A stretch of DNA of 64,000 nt. It comes from Apostichopus japonicus (Eukaryota; Echinodermata; Holothuroidea; Aspidochirotida; Stichopodidae). A program made the translations under genes and the position numbers. Each line of letters opens with the position of its first letter. Positions within the stretch are counted from its first letter, which is position 1. Positions 48,368 to 59,425 of this stretch are shown here, one piece after another. The stretch is from positions 12,216,269 through 12,280,268 of the forward strand of contig NC_092572.1 in the NCBI RefSeq assembly GCF_037975245.1. Reading direction: 5' to 3'. The notes beneath the pieces were generated by a model. That model was not told the DNA's origin and searched no databases. It was given only the letters and a program-made list of their open reading frames with translations.

Positions 48368-48561
48368 TTAAATTTGGGAGGCGAACAACGTCACAGGTGA
48401 CTTCACGACGGTGATTAGAACGACTGTGTTAGAGACTAATTCGTTGGGTAGTTTCTTGTATTCTTTGCGCAGTAACTTCGCTGTATCATTTGAATTTGTC
48501 CAAATATGAAGAATCTGTTTATGCCATCTTTCTATAGCATTCCTTGTTGCATTCAATATAC
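48368..48561 (-). CDS. Nuclease-like gene, exon 3 and stop
   Basis: Acceptor TTTTCTTTTGAAG, phase 1 in, stop TAA at 48370-48368. It encodes RWHKQILHIWTNSND, LPNELVSNTVVLITV and KSPVTLFASQI. The paralogous exon at 58514-58291 uses the same acceptor sequence TTTGAAG and phase. Confidence 0.72.
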
Positions 48562-50888
48562 CTTCAAAAGAAAAAAAGAAGAACGAATGAGTATATGATG
48601 TCATAGATAAAAGTCTCAAGTATAAACGAGCTAATTGTCGGTGTTTTAGACAGGGACGTTACTAGAGTCTTGTGAGTGGGGGGGGGGGGGGTAGAATCAT
48701 ACTATTCCAACTGGGTGGAATCAAAAGTAGCTAGGGGTGTCGAACCGCAAGTTCGAAATATTCAGTAGCATAACACGAGTGGGTTGTCAATTCTTTGTAC
48801 CTTCAATATGATATACCGGGTACTAAGTAATATGCTAGGTGCTACAATCGAACGCCAATTGGCCGTATTCAGACAATTTTAAAGTTATAGTTTATAGTAT
48901 TATCAAATTATGGGCTGTACAAGGAGTTAGAAACAAGATTTCGGTTAATTGTAAGTTCGAATTGTGTCCAATCATGTAATAATGTAAGCGTAAACTTAGA
49001 AAAAAAAAAAAACTATTTGGGTAGAGACACACCTCAACCCCCTGTAGCTTTGTCCCTAATGTGAGACTAAGAAGTCCAGCTAATTTAATTGAACAAACCA
49101 TAAATATTGTATAAAGATACAAACTAGACGGGTAGCACCGATTTTAGCGGTTTAAAACTTATGAAATTTAAATTTGCCAGTTATGTATCCCTTTCTGAAG
49201 CGGCCTGTATATTCCACCCAGGCGGGCCTGGGGTTAAAATTACGGGAAAATATGGGATAAAGAATAATGTGTTCTCATTTTCATAGTATACCACTTAAGG
49301 AACAATGAAGACATCAAAAAGGGTGCGCTGTGACAAAATTGTCTCCAGGGTCCCAACCTGGTCCTCGAAGGTCCCTGCTTAAACCCTGCCCCACTCTTTG
49401 TTGTCCCCACCGCCCCTTACACGGCCACTATACGTGCATAAGGTTAGGTAGTCATTTAACCTACCTTTTAGCTTCTTTGTGAGTAGATGGATTGCATCTT
49501 CTTGTTCGAAGTCTCCCCGGTACTTCCAGGCTCTGGTAACGGAGACTCCTAGGGTATTATTGTTCAGTTTACAGGTATAATCAGTGATAGAGCCTCCTGT
49601 TGGGAAGTACTCGATCTCCGTCTCCGTTTTGAGTAAAGTAGCCCCGAAGCACCGATGAAGGAGTTCATAACTATTTATAGATAACATATAAGTTATTAGT
49701 ATTACGTAACTCAACGAGTATCACCGTAAAGTGCAAGACACGGGTATCAATACTATATTTATATAGAGAGTGTAATGACGTATAATTCATCATGATATTA
49801 CGTCACTCAAATAATAGGATAAAAACTTTACGATTAACCATATATTATGTCCGTATAAGCGGACGTGTTTGATGAGTGGGGCAATGTGTTGGCCAAGAGT
49901 AGGGGTAAGGTGATGGGCAGTAATATGTCGGTATCTCTGCATATATTGCAAATCAATATTACTGAATATGTTTCTTACAGTTTACAGGAATCATTATAAT
50001 GTCGAGCAGTGCGCGCGGTGTCGTAAGTTTTGAAATATGTCATTGCATGAATGACAAAAATATGTCATTGCATGTAATTTCGTACAAAAAAAATTAACAT
50101 CACATTTTTCATGTGATGAATGATAAGCCACTCCAAACCTAATTCGCTACGCCCACCGCTTTCCTCTCCTCCTCTCCCTTCCCAAATCAACCCTCCCCAC
50201 CCTTCCTTTCTCCTACCTGCCTTCCCTCACCGCCCCTTCCCCCACCCTTTCCTTCTCCTGCCTGCTGCAAGTTCCCTCACCACCCGTACCCCACCATCGT
50301 CTTCCATCACCAACCCAACCCACCCACATCTCATATCCCTTACCCGCTACTACAAATTAAAATCATACAAAATGTTAAACCTGAAATAATTATTTCTTAC
50401 CTTAGCACTTCAGACTCTACCGAACTCCCACCAGCATTCGGTGTGTTTCGTATCTTTTCGGCTTTCTCCGACAAATCCATATCGCTGAAGTCCCTCCGTT
50501 GCTCGTAATAAACAGTTATCAGAGCGTTCCTGCCCAAGGAGGACACGCGCTCTTTAAAGTGCATAACAAGTTTTATGTCTGTCACTACCGTATTAAAATT
50601 ATTTGAAATGTAACCGCCAATCGCTTTACTATGTTTACTACGCTTAACATTATTATATCTCAAACTCCGAGAGGTAGGCCTATTTACATTGCGGCTTCTA
50701 ATTTGGGGGCGGTCTTTTATTTGCCCCTCACGTAGTCCTATGATCATCTTTGTATTGGGTGAAGAGTAAAACCCACTGGGGGTTTGACCCCACCGTCGCG
50801 GTGCTGGGGTGGAAGCGCCTTCTCCCCCTCCTGGTACGTACAGCCCCCTGTGTATCTGCCTTTCCTTCAAAACCCCGACGTTTTTCAT
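48368..50888 (-). CDS. Unrecognised protein with PD-(D/E)XK-nuclease-like core, 3 exons, 295 aa
   Basis: Three exons (50888-50401, 49670-49465, 48561-48368) join in phase with GT-AG borders into 888 bases. Residues 1-100 are basic and low in complexity (PGGGEGAS, TPAPRRWG), probably disordered. Residues 100-295 look globular. Order seen: a helix GGSSVESEVLSYELLHR, strand-like GATLLKTETEIEYF, a turn PTGGSITDY, a strand LGVSVTRAW, a helical DAIHLLTKKLKG, then HKQILHIWT, a Lys-rich helix, and the hydrophobic strand TVVLITV. The order Glu-helix, then Asp after a strand (SITDY), then a strand IGVxVx resembles PD-(D/E)XK nucleases, in which the strand would read IGVEVK. Here the E and K positions read S and T (GVSVTR), so catalysis is doubtful or uses other residues. 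This fold assignment is inference. A paralogous last exon at 58.3 kb supports a real coding gene. The start is the first ATG of the open frame; upstream exons cannot be excluded. Confidence 0.7.
49465..49670 (-). CDS. Nuclease-like gene, exon 2 (core strands)
   Basis: Acceptor CTATAAATAG, donor CTAAAAG|GTAGGT. Phase 2 in and 1 out, matching both neighbours. It encodes ELLHRCFGATLLKTETEIEY, then SITDYTC and GVSVTRAWKYRGDF. Confidence 0.72.
50401..50888 (-). CDS. Nuclease-like gene, exon 1
   Basis: ATG at 50888. Donor GTGCTAAG|GTAAGA at 50401, phase 2. It encodes 162 codons, starting basic and Gly/Pro-rich and ending GRNALITVYYEQRRDFSDMD then the Glu-containing helix. Confidence 0.6.
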
Positions 50889-50934
50889 TCGAAAATTCCA
50901 TTTTTGAGACAATACTTCGTGAAAATTTCTTCAC

Positions 50935-53900
50935 TATAGGAGATATATGACGATACTTTATAAACTTGAATTTCTACTCAAAACATCTTTGGAAAAGTTA
51001 AACGTTGCCCTTTTATAGCCTATACGGTATATACCCGATCTCCGCCCGCGTGATTCAATATCCTTGTTTACTAATAACAAAGCAGGGATTGCAACATACA
51101 TTTCTTCCCAAATGAGTAATACAACTACCGATGTGTGTACGCGCCTTTCTGGTTATATATATATATTTTTTTGCCCCGTTTACGCAGTTGACTGAGATAC
51201 ATCACCAACTTCATACCAATCAAATGTATACATTCAAGTAAACCAGAATAATTTATTAGCTGTGAAAACCGTTAGACTTCCTGGTTGTCCAGATAATTAT
51301 ATAAAAATATTACAACATTTCTACATCGTTTAACAAACCGAATATCATAGTGCTATTTTTACGAGCTATTTTTACATATTTGGCGTATTCAAATTATTTA
51401 ATTTAATTTGTGTCATAGCAACATTAAGTGAGATTCACTTGATTAACTGTCATACTTCCATTTGAGATAGCACTTCTAACTTCCACCCCTCTCCATTTTT
51501 TGGTCGTTCATTATTACTATCATTTTATGTATATGTGAAAATAATATGAACAAAATGTAGATAACATAATTTAAAAGATGGAAAATGGCCAGAGCAAGAT
51601 TTATTTTCTGGATCAGCTAATGCAGGATGGACCCATTAAGTAATATACGTGGATCGTCCCATCGAAAGATTAAAACGATTTTGTTCCGATCGAAAAGGTA
51701 AAGATATATACATAATACAGGAATTATCAAAAACAAAATCAGAAGATGTCTACTATACTGTACCGTAGCTATTGCAACATCCTATGTAATAGGTTTCATT
51801 TTTCCCCTACGGAAGCTGTGGTAGAACGTTCACATGACAAAACAAATATGAAGTTGTACAGTACCGTATATTACTATATTCGGTAATAGTTTTATGCAAC
51901 AGTTGAGCTGTAGCAATTTGATAAGATGGTATCAAGTAAATATTAAGACCAAAATATGTTGATAATAGTTCTATTAAAATACCTTGCTGTCAATTTAGTT
52001 ATAAATCATCATTTTCCAAAAGTTAATAGATAGTGTCACATTTCCAAATTGTGAAATGTCTCAGTTTCTTTAGCAACTGCCAAATGTTGTGGATGCTCAA
52101 AATGAATTAAGCCAATGGTTTAAGTGATAGCAAGGTAGAATTGGATGTAGTTGAGTGGGGTGGGGATCTCAGACAGGTATGTTAGCTTTTCTGAGGGTGA
52201 GGACTTCTCTCTTCCTTTTAGTCGTTTTTTTTTACCTTTTGTCTCTTTTCCATCCACTTAAAGGAGGAATGGAGTGGTTTGGGGACTTGTTCATATCTCC
52301 TCGTTTCGATTATACTATTTTCATGTATTCCTTTCTTGTGTTTATTTTTATCTATGCAGGGTAGTAAATAAATGTACTGCCGTATTTAATTGTACCGTCA
52401 CGTAGAGGCTACCGTATATAGGTACGTACCAGATCAGCTGATCACGAAGGTCGTAAACGCAATGATATGAATCACAAAGGTCACTTCTTTAACTAAATTC
52501 AAATAATTAGAACAACTCAGCAACCTCCTCTTCCCCAATCCCCTTCCCCTCCCCAGGTCCAATAACATGAAATTTCTCACACATATACTTTGCATGATCA
52601 GGAAGTCCCAAGCTGGTGTGAAACAGTCATACAATAAGCTACTATACTACACTATATATATAAACTGCTGGAAACCAAACACTTCTCCCATTCAGTGGTA
52701 GAGTAATCCACCACTGAGAGGGTGGGGGTGGGGGAGATGCGGAATACATGGGGAAGGCAAGTGAAGGTAAAGTCATTAATGTTCATATGAAGCATAATCT
52801 TGCAGTGATATGTTATTCCCGGGGAACAATTACCTCTTGGTTTCAATTCCCCGATGATATCATTGTTCATGTTTTGTCCAATCTGTTGTGAATTTCATTT
52901 TGTAGAAGGGAATGGGAGCTTAGGTGCAGGGAAAGGAGATCAGTTTAAGTTTATGACATTAGCTCATCCCATTTTGATATCATCTCCGTTTCGGTCATAA
53001 ATTATAAGGCAATGGTTTGAGACTCAGTTTACCTAATGTTTCGACGATAAGTAAAAAAATTAGGGGAATACCCATCTACTATATTTTATCCATTGAAAGT
53101 CTGATTACATAATCTAGTCACACGGATACAACACGTACATCTGTTATGAAATTTTGATTGTTCCTTTTCTCATGGATTTAACACCACGTGACTCCTCCTC
53201 GGTACCCTCTTCACCTCGTCGGTAGTTCCCCGTTTTATGGACTTCACCGCTTTGGTACCACCCGACCTATACGATGTACGGTATCTGGAGTGGTAGTAGT
53301 AGTACACTCATAAAAACCATATATACAAGGTATATTATTTAACAAAGGTATTTTTTAACCACAAAGTAACATAAGAACTATAAAACGTCTAAGTAAAGTT
53401 TATCTAACCACATAAATGTGGTATGGGAAACCTCCTCCCCTTATACCCCTCCCCCGGGACGGCGATTCGTGGCATGGACCAGCATTTGCCTTCTCAAGAG
53501 TTGGGAGCTATGTAAATGTATGAGCATGAGGATTTACAGTTTAACACTATTTTGCAGTTACAGGCTGGTTGTAAGAAATTTATAACCTATGAGAAATAAA
53601 ATTTCTTGAGAAAGATGATCCCAACTTTGTTTTATAAATATTTTAGAAAGTTACACTTGGGAAACATTTTTTTTAGAAGTAAATTAACATCACCATTGTA
53701 CACTTTTGTCGCACCAAATTGCATCTGAGGGCATTCAGCAATAGAAAATTTTCCAAAGGGGGAGGGGGACACCCCCTCCCCTTAGACCCCTCCCCCATAT
53801 CACTCTAATGCCACTTTGGCCCCTCCCAAACAAAGGCCCTGGATCCGCCAGTGATGTAAGCTACTTCGAAGTGAAGTATTTCTCTTATCCAAATAAAGTG

Positions 53901-54200
53901 TAAATGATAGCTAATGTACGGGTAATGAGCATTTAAACAACAAAGATGTAAGCAATTTTAATAATTATTTGGGTCAAGTCGCAAAATCTGACACTAAACA
54001 CACTGAGAAATAAAGATACAAGAAATATATTTGTTAAGACCAGAAATTTACAATCAACCAAGTGAAGACAATATTTTAGGAGATTATTTTGAAGATGATT
54101 TTACGCTGAAAATACTCAAGAGGGATTTCATAATGCATGAATATCAGTCTGATTAGGAATACCATATGTAAAAATAAAACAACAATTAAGGTTGAGGCAC
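50935..54200. other. Upstream flank of the nuclease-like gene and intergenic
   Basis: No exon recognised. AT-rich. An hAT-like end lies at 53840-53856 (CCTGGATCCGCCAGTG; inverse CACTGGCGGATCCAGG) beside C-rich sequence near 53430-53460 and 53770-53830, with no matching partner found. Confidence 0.4.
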
Positions 54201-54221
54201 ACCATCTAACGTTAACACAGC

Positions 54222-56393
54222 TGGAAATTGAAAATGGTGGAAGGGTGGCGACCTCCTCACCTAATAGCCACCCAGTTCCTCTCCCTTTAAGTATTTTTTG
54301 TTTTATTAATTCTTAAATTTGATGGCAATAGCCACAGGTCAAAAAGACAGCTTACCAAACTTCTTATAACCTTATAAATGTTATAACTTAATATAACTAA
54401 TGAACATTTGACCAGCTCCTCTATTACAAATGCAAACAATTTGCAGGAACTCTCAATTTGTTCTCAATTATATTTTGCTTGGAAATGGTGGACAGGTGGC
54501 CACCTCCTCACCTGATGGCCACCCAGGTCCTCCCCATTTTAGTATTTTGTTTTTGTTTTTTTTATTATTTCTTAAATTTGATGGCAATAACCACAGGTCA
54601 AAAAGACAGCTTACCAAACTTCTTATAACCTTATAAATGTTATAACTTAATATAACTATTGAACATTTGATCAGCTCCTCTATTACAAATGCAAACAATT
54701 TGCAGGAACTCTCAATTTGTTCTCAATTATATTTTGCTTGGAAATGGTGGACAAGTGGCCACCTCCTCACCTGATGGCCACCCAGTTCCTCCCCATTTTA
54801 GTATTTTGTTTTTGTTTTTTAATTAATTCTTAAATTTGATGGCAATAACCACAGGTCAAAAAGACAGCTTACCAAACTTCTTATAACCTTATAAATGTTA
54901 TAACTTAATATAACTAATGAACATTTGACCAGCTCCTCTATTACAAATGCAAACAATTTGCAGGAACTCTCAATTTGTTCTCAATTATATTTTGCTTGGA
55001 AATGGTGGACAGGTGGCCACCTCCTCACCTGATGGCCACCCAGGTCCTCCCCATTTTAGTATTTTGTTTTTGTTTTTTTTATTATTTCTTAAATTTGATG
55101 GCAATAACCACAGGTCAAAAAGACAGCTTACCAAACTTCTTATAACCTTATAAATGTTATAACTTAATATAACTAATGAACATTTGACCAGCTCCTCTAT
55201 TACAAATGCAAACAATTTGCAGGAACTCTCAATTTGTTCTCAATTATATTTTGCTTGGAAATGGTGGACAAGTGGCCACCTCCTCACCTGATGGCCACCC
55301 AGTTCCTCCCCATTTTAGTATTTTGTTTTTGTTTTTTTATTAATTCTTAAATTTGATGGCAATAACCACAGGTCAAAAAGACAGCTTACCAAACTTCTTA
55401 TAACCTTATAAATGTTATAACTTAATATAACTAATGAACATTTGACCAGCTCCTCTATTACAAATGCAAACAATTTGCAGGAACTCTCAATTTGTTCTCA
55501 ATTATATTTTGCTTGGAAATGGTGGACAGGTGGCCACCTCCTCACCTGATGGCCACCCAGTTCCTCCCCATTTTAGTATTTTGTTTTTGTTTTTTATTAT
55601 TTCTTAAATTTGATGGCAATAGCCACAGGTCAAAAAGACAGCTTACCAAACTTCTTATAACCTTATAAATGTTATAACTTAATATAACTAATGAACATTT
55701 GACCAGCTCCTCTATTACAAATGCAAACAATTTGCAGGAACTCTCAATTTGTTCTCAATTATATTTTGCTTGGAAATGGTGGACAAGTGGCCACCTCCTC
55801 ACCTGATGGCCACCCAGTTCCTCCCCATTTTAGTATTTTGTTTTTGTTTTTTTATTAATTCTTAAATTTGATGGCAATAACCACAGGTCAAAAAGACAGC
55901 TTACCAAACTTCTTATAACCTTATAAATGTTATAACTTAATATAACTAATGAACATTTGACCAGCTCCTCTATTACAAATGCAAACAATTTGCAGGAACT
56001 CTCAATTTGTTCTCAATTATATTTTGCTTGGAAATGGTGGACAGGTGGCCACCTCCTCACCTGATGGCCACCCAGTTCCTCCCCATTTTAGTATTTTGTT
56101 TTTGTTTTTTATTATTTCTTAAATTTGATGGCAATAGCCACAGGTCAAAAAGACAGCTTACCAAACTTCTTATATCCTTATAAATGTTATAACTTAATAT
56201 AACTAATGAACATTTGACCAGCTCCTCTATTACAAATGCAAACAATTTGCAGGAACTCTCAATTTGTTCTCAATTATATTTTGCTTGGAAATGGTGGACA
56301 GGTGGCCACCTCCTCACCTGATGGCCACCCAGTTCCTCCCCATTTTAGTAGTTTGTTTTTGTTTTTTATTAATTCTTAAATTTGATGGCAATA
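54222..56393. repeat. 258-bp satellite with dimeric higher-order structure, about 8.4 copies
   Basis: Unit landmarks GCAAACAATTTGCAGGAACT lie near 54431, 54690, 54948, 55206, 55465, 55723, 55980 and 56238. The first copy (54222 on) is diverged. Two unit variants differ at ACAGGTGGCC versus ACAAGTGGCC and, in part, CCCAGGTCC versus CCCAGTTCC. They mostly alternate, so a dimer of about 515-517 bp is the best repeating unit; two 68-codon frames 517 bp apart are identical. ORFs in it are chance frames. Confidence 0.95.
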
Positions 56394-56599
56394 ATGTACG
56401 TTGCCTTGCAACCCAGATAGAGATAGTTATTCCCCCTTGACTTAGTGTACACTGTAAGTGATTTACTATTGACATATATATGCATAGCGCAGTACTACAA
56501 TATAGTGCTATGTAAATCTCTATGAATATACACCATGTAAGAGCATACAGTCTTAAAGTTTTATCTGTCAATATAAAGTCAAGTATGACTGGATAAACA

Positions 56600-57745
56600 T
56601 GATGTATATCCAGTTATATCTGGCTTTATATGGCCAGATAAAACTTTATCTGCATATCTGAATTGACTCTTTATCTAGTTATATCTGGCTTTGTATGGCC
56701 AGATAAAACTTTATCGGCATATCTGAATTGACTACATATCCAGTTATATCTGGCTTTATATGGCCAGATACAGCTTTATCTGCATATCTGAATTGACTCT
56801 TTATCTACTTATATCTGGCTTTGTATGGCCAGATAAAACTTTATCTGCATATCTGGATTGACTACATATCCAGTTATATCTGGCTTTATATGGCCAGATA
56901 AAACTTTATCTGCATATCTGAATTGACTCTTTATCTACTTATATCTGGCTTTATATGGCCAGATAAAACTTTATCTGCATATCTGAATTGACTCTTTATC
57001 TACTTATATCTGGCTTTATATGGCCAGATAAAACTTTATCTGCATATCTGGATTGACTACATATCCAGTTATATCTGGCTTTATATGGCCAGATACAACT
57101 TTATCTGCATATCTGAATTGACTCTTTATCTACTTATATCTGGCTTTATATGGCCAGATAAAACTTTATCTGCATATCTGGATTGACTACATATCCAGTT
57201 ATATCTGGCTTTATATGGCCAGATAAAACTTTATCTGCATATCTGGATTGACTACATATCCAGTTATATCTGGCTTTATATGGCCAGATAAAACTTTATC
57301 TGCATATCTGGATTGACTACATATCCAGTTATATCTGGCTTTATATGGCCAGATAAAACTTTATCTGCATATCTGAATTGACTCTTTATCTACTTATATC
57401 TGGCTTTATATGGCCAGATAAAACTTTATCTGCATATCTGGATTGACTACATATCCAGTTATATCTGGCTTTATATGGCCAGGTAAAACTTTATCTGCAT
57501 ATCTGAATTGACTCTTTATCCAGTTATATCTGGCTTTATATGGCCAGATAAAACTTTATCTGCATATCTGAATTGACTACATATCCAGTTATATCTGGCT
57601 TTATATGGCCAGATAAAACTTTATCTGCATATCTGAATTGACTCTTTATCCAGTTATATCTGGCTTTATATGGCCAGATAAAACTTTATCTGCATATCTG
57701 GATTGGCTCTATATCCAGTTATATCTGGCTTTATATGGCCAGATG
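56600..57745. repeat. 65-bp satellite rich in GATA motifs, about 17.5 copies
   Basis: Each unit contains TATCTGGC-tttatat-GGCCAGATA (inverted repeat) and AGATAAAACTTTATCT (inverted repeat, 2-base centre), then GCATATCTGRATTGACT. Two unit types, ACTCTTTATCTACTT and ACTACATATCCAGTT, are interspersed irregularly. AGATAA and TTATCT are full WGATAR sites, so the block holds more than thirty. No coding potential. Confidence 0.95.
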
Positions 57746-58290
57746 GCAATCAACATAGGTTTATTTATTCATTTATTTATTTACTTTTCTCCTCCTATTT
57801 CTCCCTTTTCTCCTTTTTCTTTTCCGATGGTTGTTCTGTTTTTTCCCCTTCGCAACCTGAAAACAGAGATGAAAAACGAGGTGGTTATTTGAAGCGAACA
57901 TGTCAAACTGTAACCAGCACGTTTAATAAACGTTATTACCAATTTGCTGGTCAATAATGTAGGAAAGTTGGGCAACCTTTTCACCCAACGGTTTTTAAAG
58001 TGTACAGGACCTCTACATTCTCAAGTTCGCACAATAGTTTGGTCAAACTTTACTAAATACCCCAACACCCCTCCCGCCCCGCACAATAGAATGCGGCGTG
58101 AGAAACAATCACTTGTGACAATACTTTTGGCAACAAATATAGAAAACCTTAAAATTAGTAGAATTTCTGTTCCAAACAAAGTCATTATTAAAGAAAATGT
58201 TTTAACACAACTCAAGGTGTGACTTGTTTTCTTAATTCTGTTACATTCGTATTGATTGTTGGATAAAATTACAGTCTTAATAGCAGTTAC

Positions 58291-58514
58291 CTCTTCTGCA
58301 TTTCCCGTATTCTCTTGTATTTCTTTGTGACAGTCGAACAACGTCACAGGTGACTCCGCCACGGTGATTAGCACGACTGCGTTAGAGACTACGTCTTTGG
58401 GAAGGTTTTTGTATGCATACTTTATTTTTTTTGCTATGATTTTGGAACCTGCAAACACATGGAGCATATTTCTATCCCATTTTTCTTCTGCGTTCTGTTG
58501 TGCAATATATAAAC
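58291..58514 (-). pseudogene. Paralogous last exon of the nuclease-like gene (partial copy or second gene)
   Basis: Acceptor CTTTTTTTGAAG, same phase as exon 3 of the 48-50 kb gene. It encodes EKWDRNMLHVFAGSK, LPKDVVSNAVVLITV and ESPVTLFDC, clearly related to its partner. It does not stop at the same place: the frame continues through HKEIQENTGNAEE to a donor GCAGAAGAG|GTAACT at 58291, or reads on to about 58021. No copy of exons 1 and 2 was found between 58514 and 64000, so it is either a truncated copy or part of a gene whose 5' exons lie beyond the window. The coding frame itself is not broken. Confidence 0.6.
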
Positions 58515-59054
58515 CTTCAAAAAAAGAGAAAAGGGATAGATACTTGCATTTTTGAAATTTATGGGGCTATAGTAATGTATCAAATAGCCTGTTAATTCAT
58601 AATGATGATTCATTCTAACACTATACACTCTATTACACTTAGACAGTTGTTGCATTTATCCAATTGACATTATGAAGTCACATTCAATAAAGAAGTTGGA
58701 AATTTAACACAATGAAAACACACTGTAAGGCATTCACAAAATCTTATCCTGGTCCTTGCTTGGAAAAACTGCCTGAACACCGGTACAATGTTTACCTGGT
58801 TATTAGTAATATGGAGGCCTAATAAAACCAAAATGAAAACTGCATCGCGGTTTCGATTACGTTACATGAATAATCTTATAGGTTATGAATGTAAAATAGC
58901 CTGCAAAAGACTTCAGCTAGGATGAACAACATAGGCCTACTTCAATTTTAGTAGTACCACAAAAGGCATTGAGATGTGACCAACATTATTCACATTGGCA
59001 GCTGATGACCGAAATGGACAATTATTGTCTTCTTGGACTCAGCATGTACAGATA

Positions 59055-59425
59055 TGGTTTACAAGGTTTCAACAATTTGACCCCTGTTGACTCCAAATGA
59101 TCTTTGACCTCCACCAAAACAATAGACTTCTTGTACATTATGTGTCACGACTATATTCTAAATATAAGATTGGTCCAAGCTTCCCTTCTTAAGATATCGT
59201 GTTTACAAAGTTCTCACAATTTGACCCCTGGTGACCCCAAACGATCTTTGGCCTCCGCCATATACAAAAGTAAGCTTGAACTCAACGTGTTACAACTACA
59301 TACTAAATACGAGATTGGTACAAGCCTTTCTTCTAGAGATTCCGTGTATACAAGGTTTTCACAATTTAACCCCTGGTGACCCTGAATGATCTTTGGCCTC
59401 CGCCAATAACTGTAGGCTTCTTTTA
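59055..59425 (-). repeat. Third AGGTCA-superfamily repeat, three tandem units of about 145 bp
   Basis: ACAA.GTTYTCACAATTTGACCCCTGGTGAC-like cores recur near 59061, 59204 and 59350, with GATCTTTGRCCTCCRCC and ATATCTTAAGAAGG-type parts. Read on the minus strand they match the 19.3-kb element (TATCTCAAGAAGGG, TGTTTTTGGTGGAGG, GGTCACC). The CA-rich stretch at 59440-59460 is where the GT tract should be. Confidence 0.75.

Noticed and set aside
50120-50389. Proline-rich 89-codon ORF
   Set aside because: C-rich low-complexity DNA inside intron 1 of the minus-strand gene.
54430-56571. Series of 62-85-codon ORFs on both strands
   Set aside because: All are the same chance frame of the 258-bp satellite unit.
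56600-57745. CRISPR-like regular array
   Set aside because: No unique spacers: the whole 65-bp unit repeats, as in a satellite.
57638-57957. 84-codon ORFs with hydrophobic sequence
   Set aside because: Translation of the 65-bp satellite and its T-rich flank.
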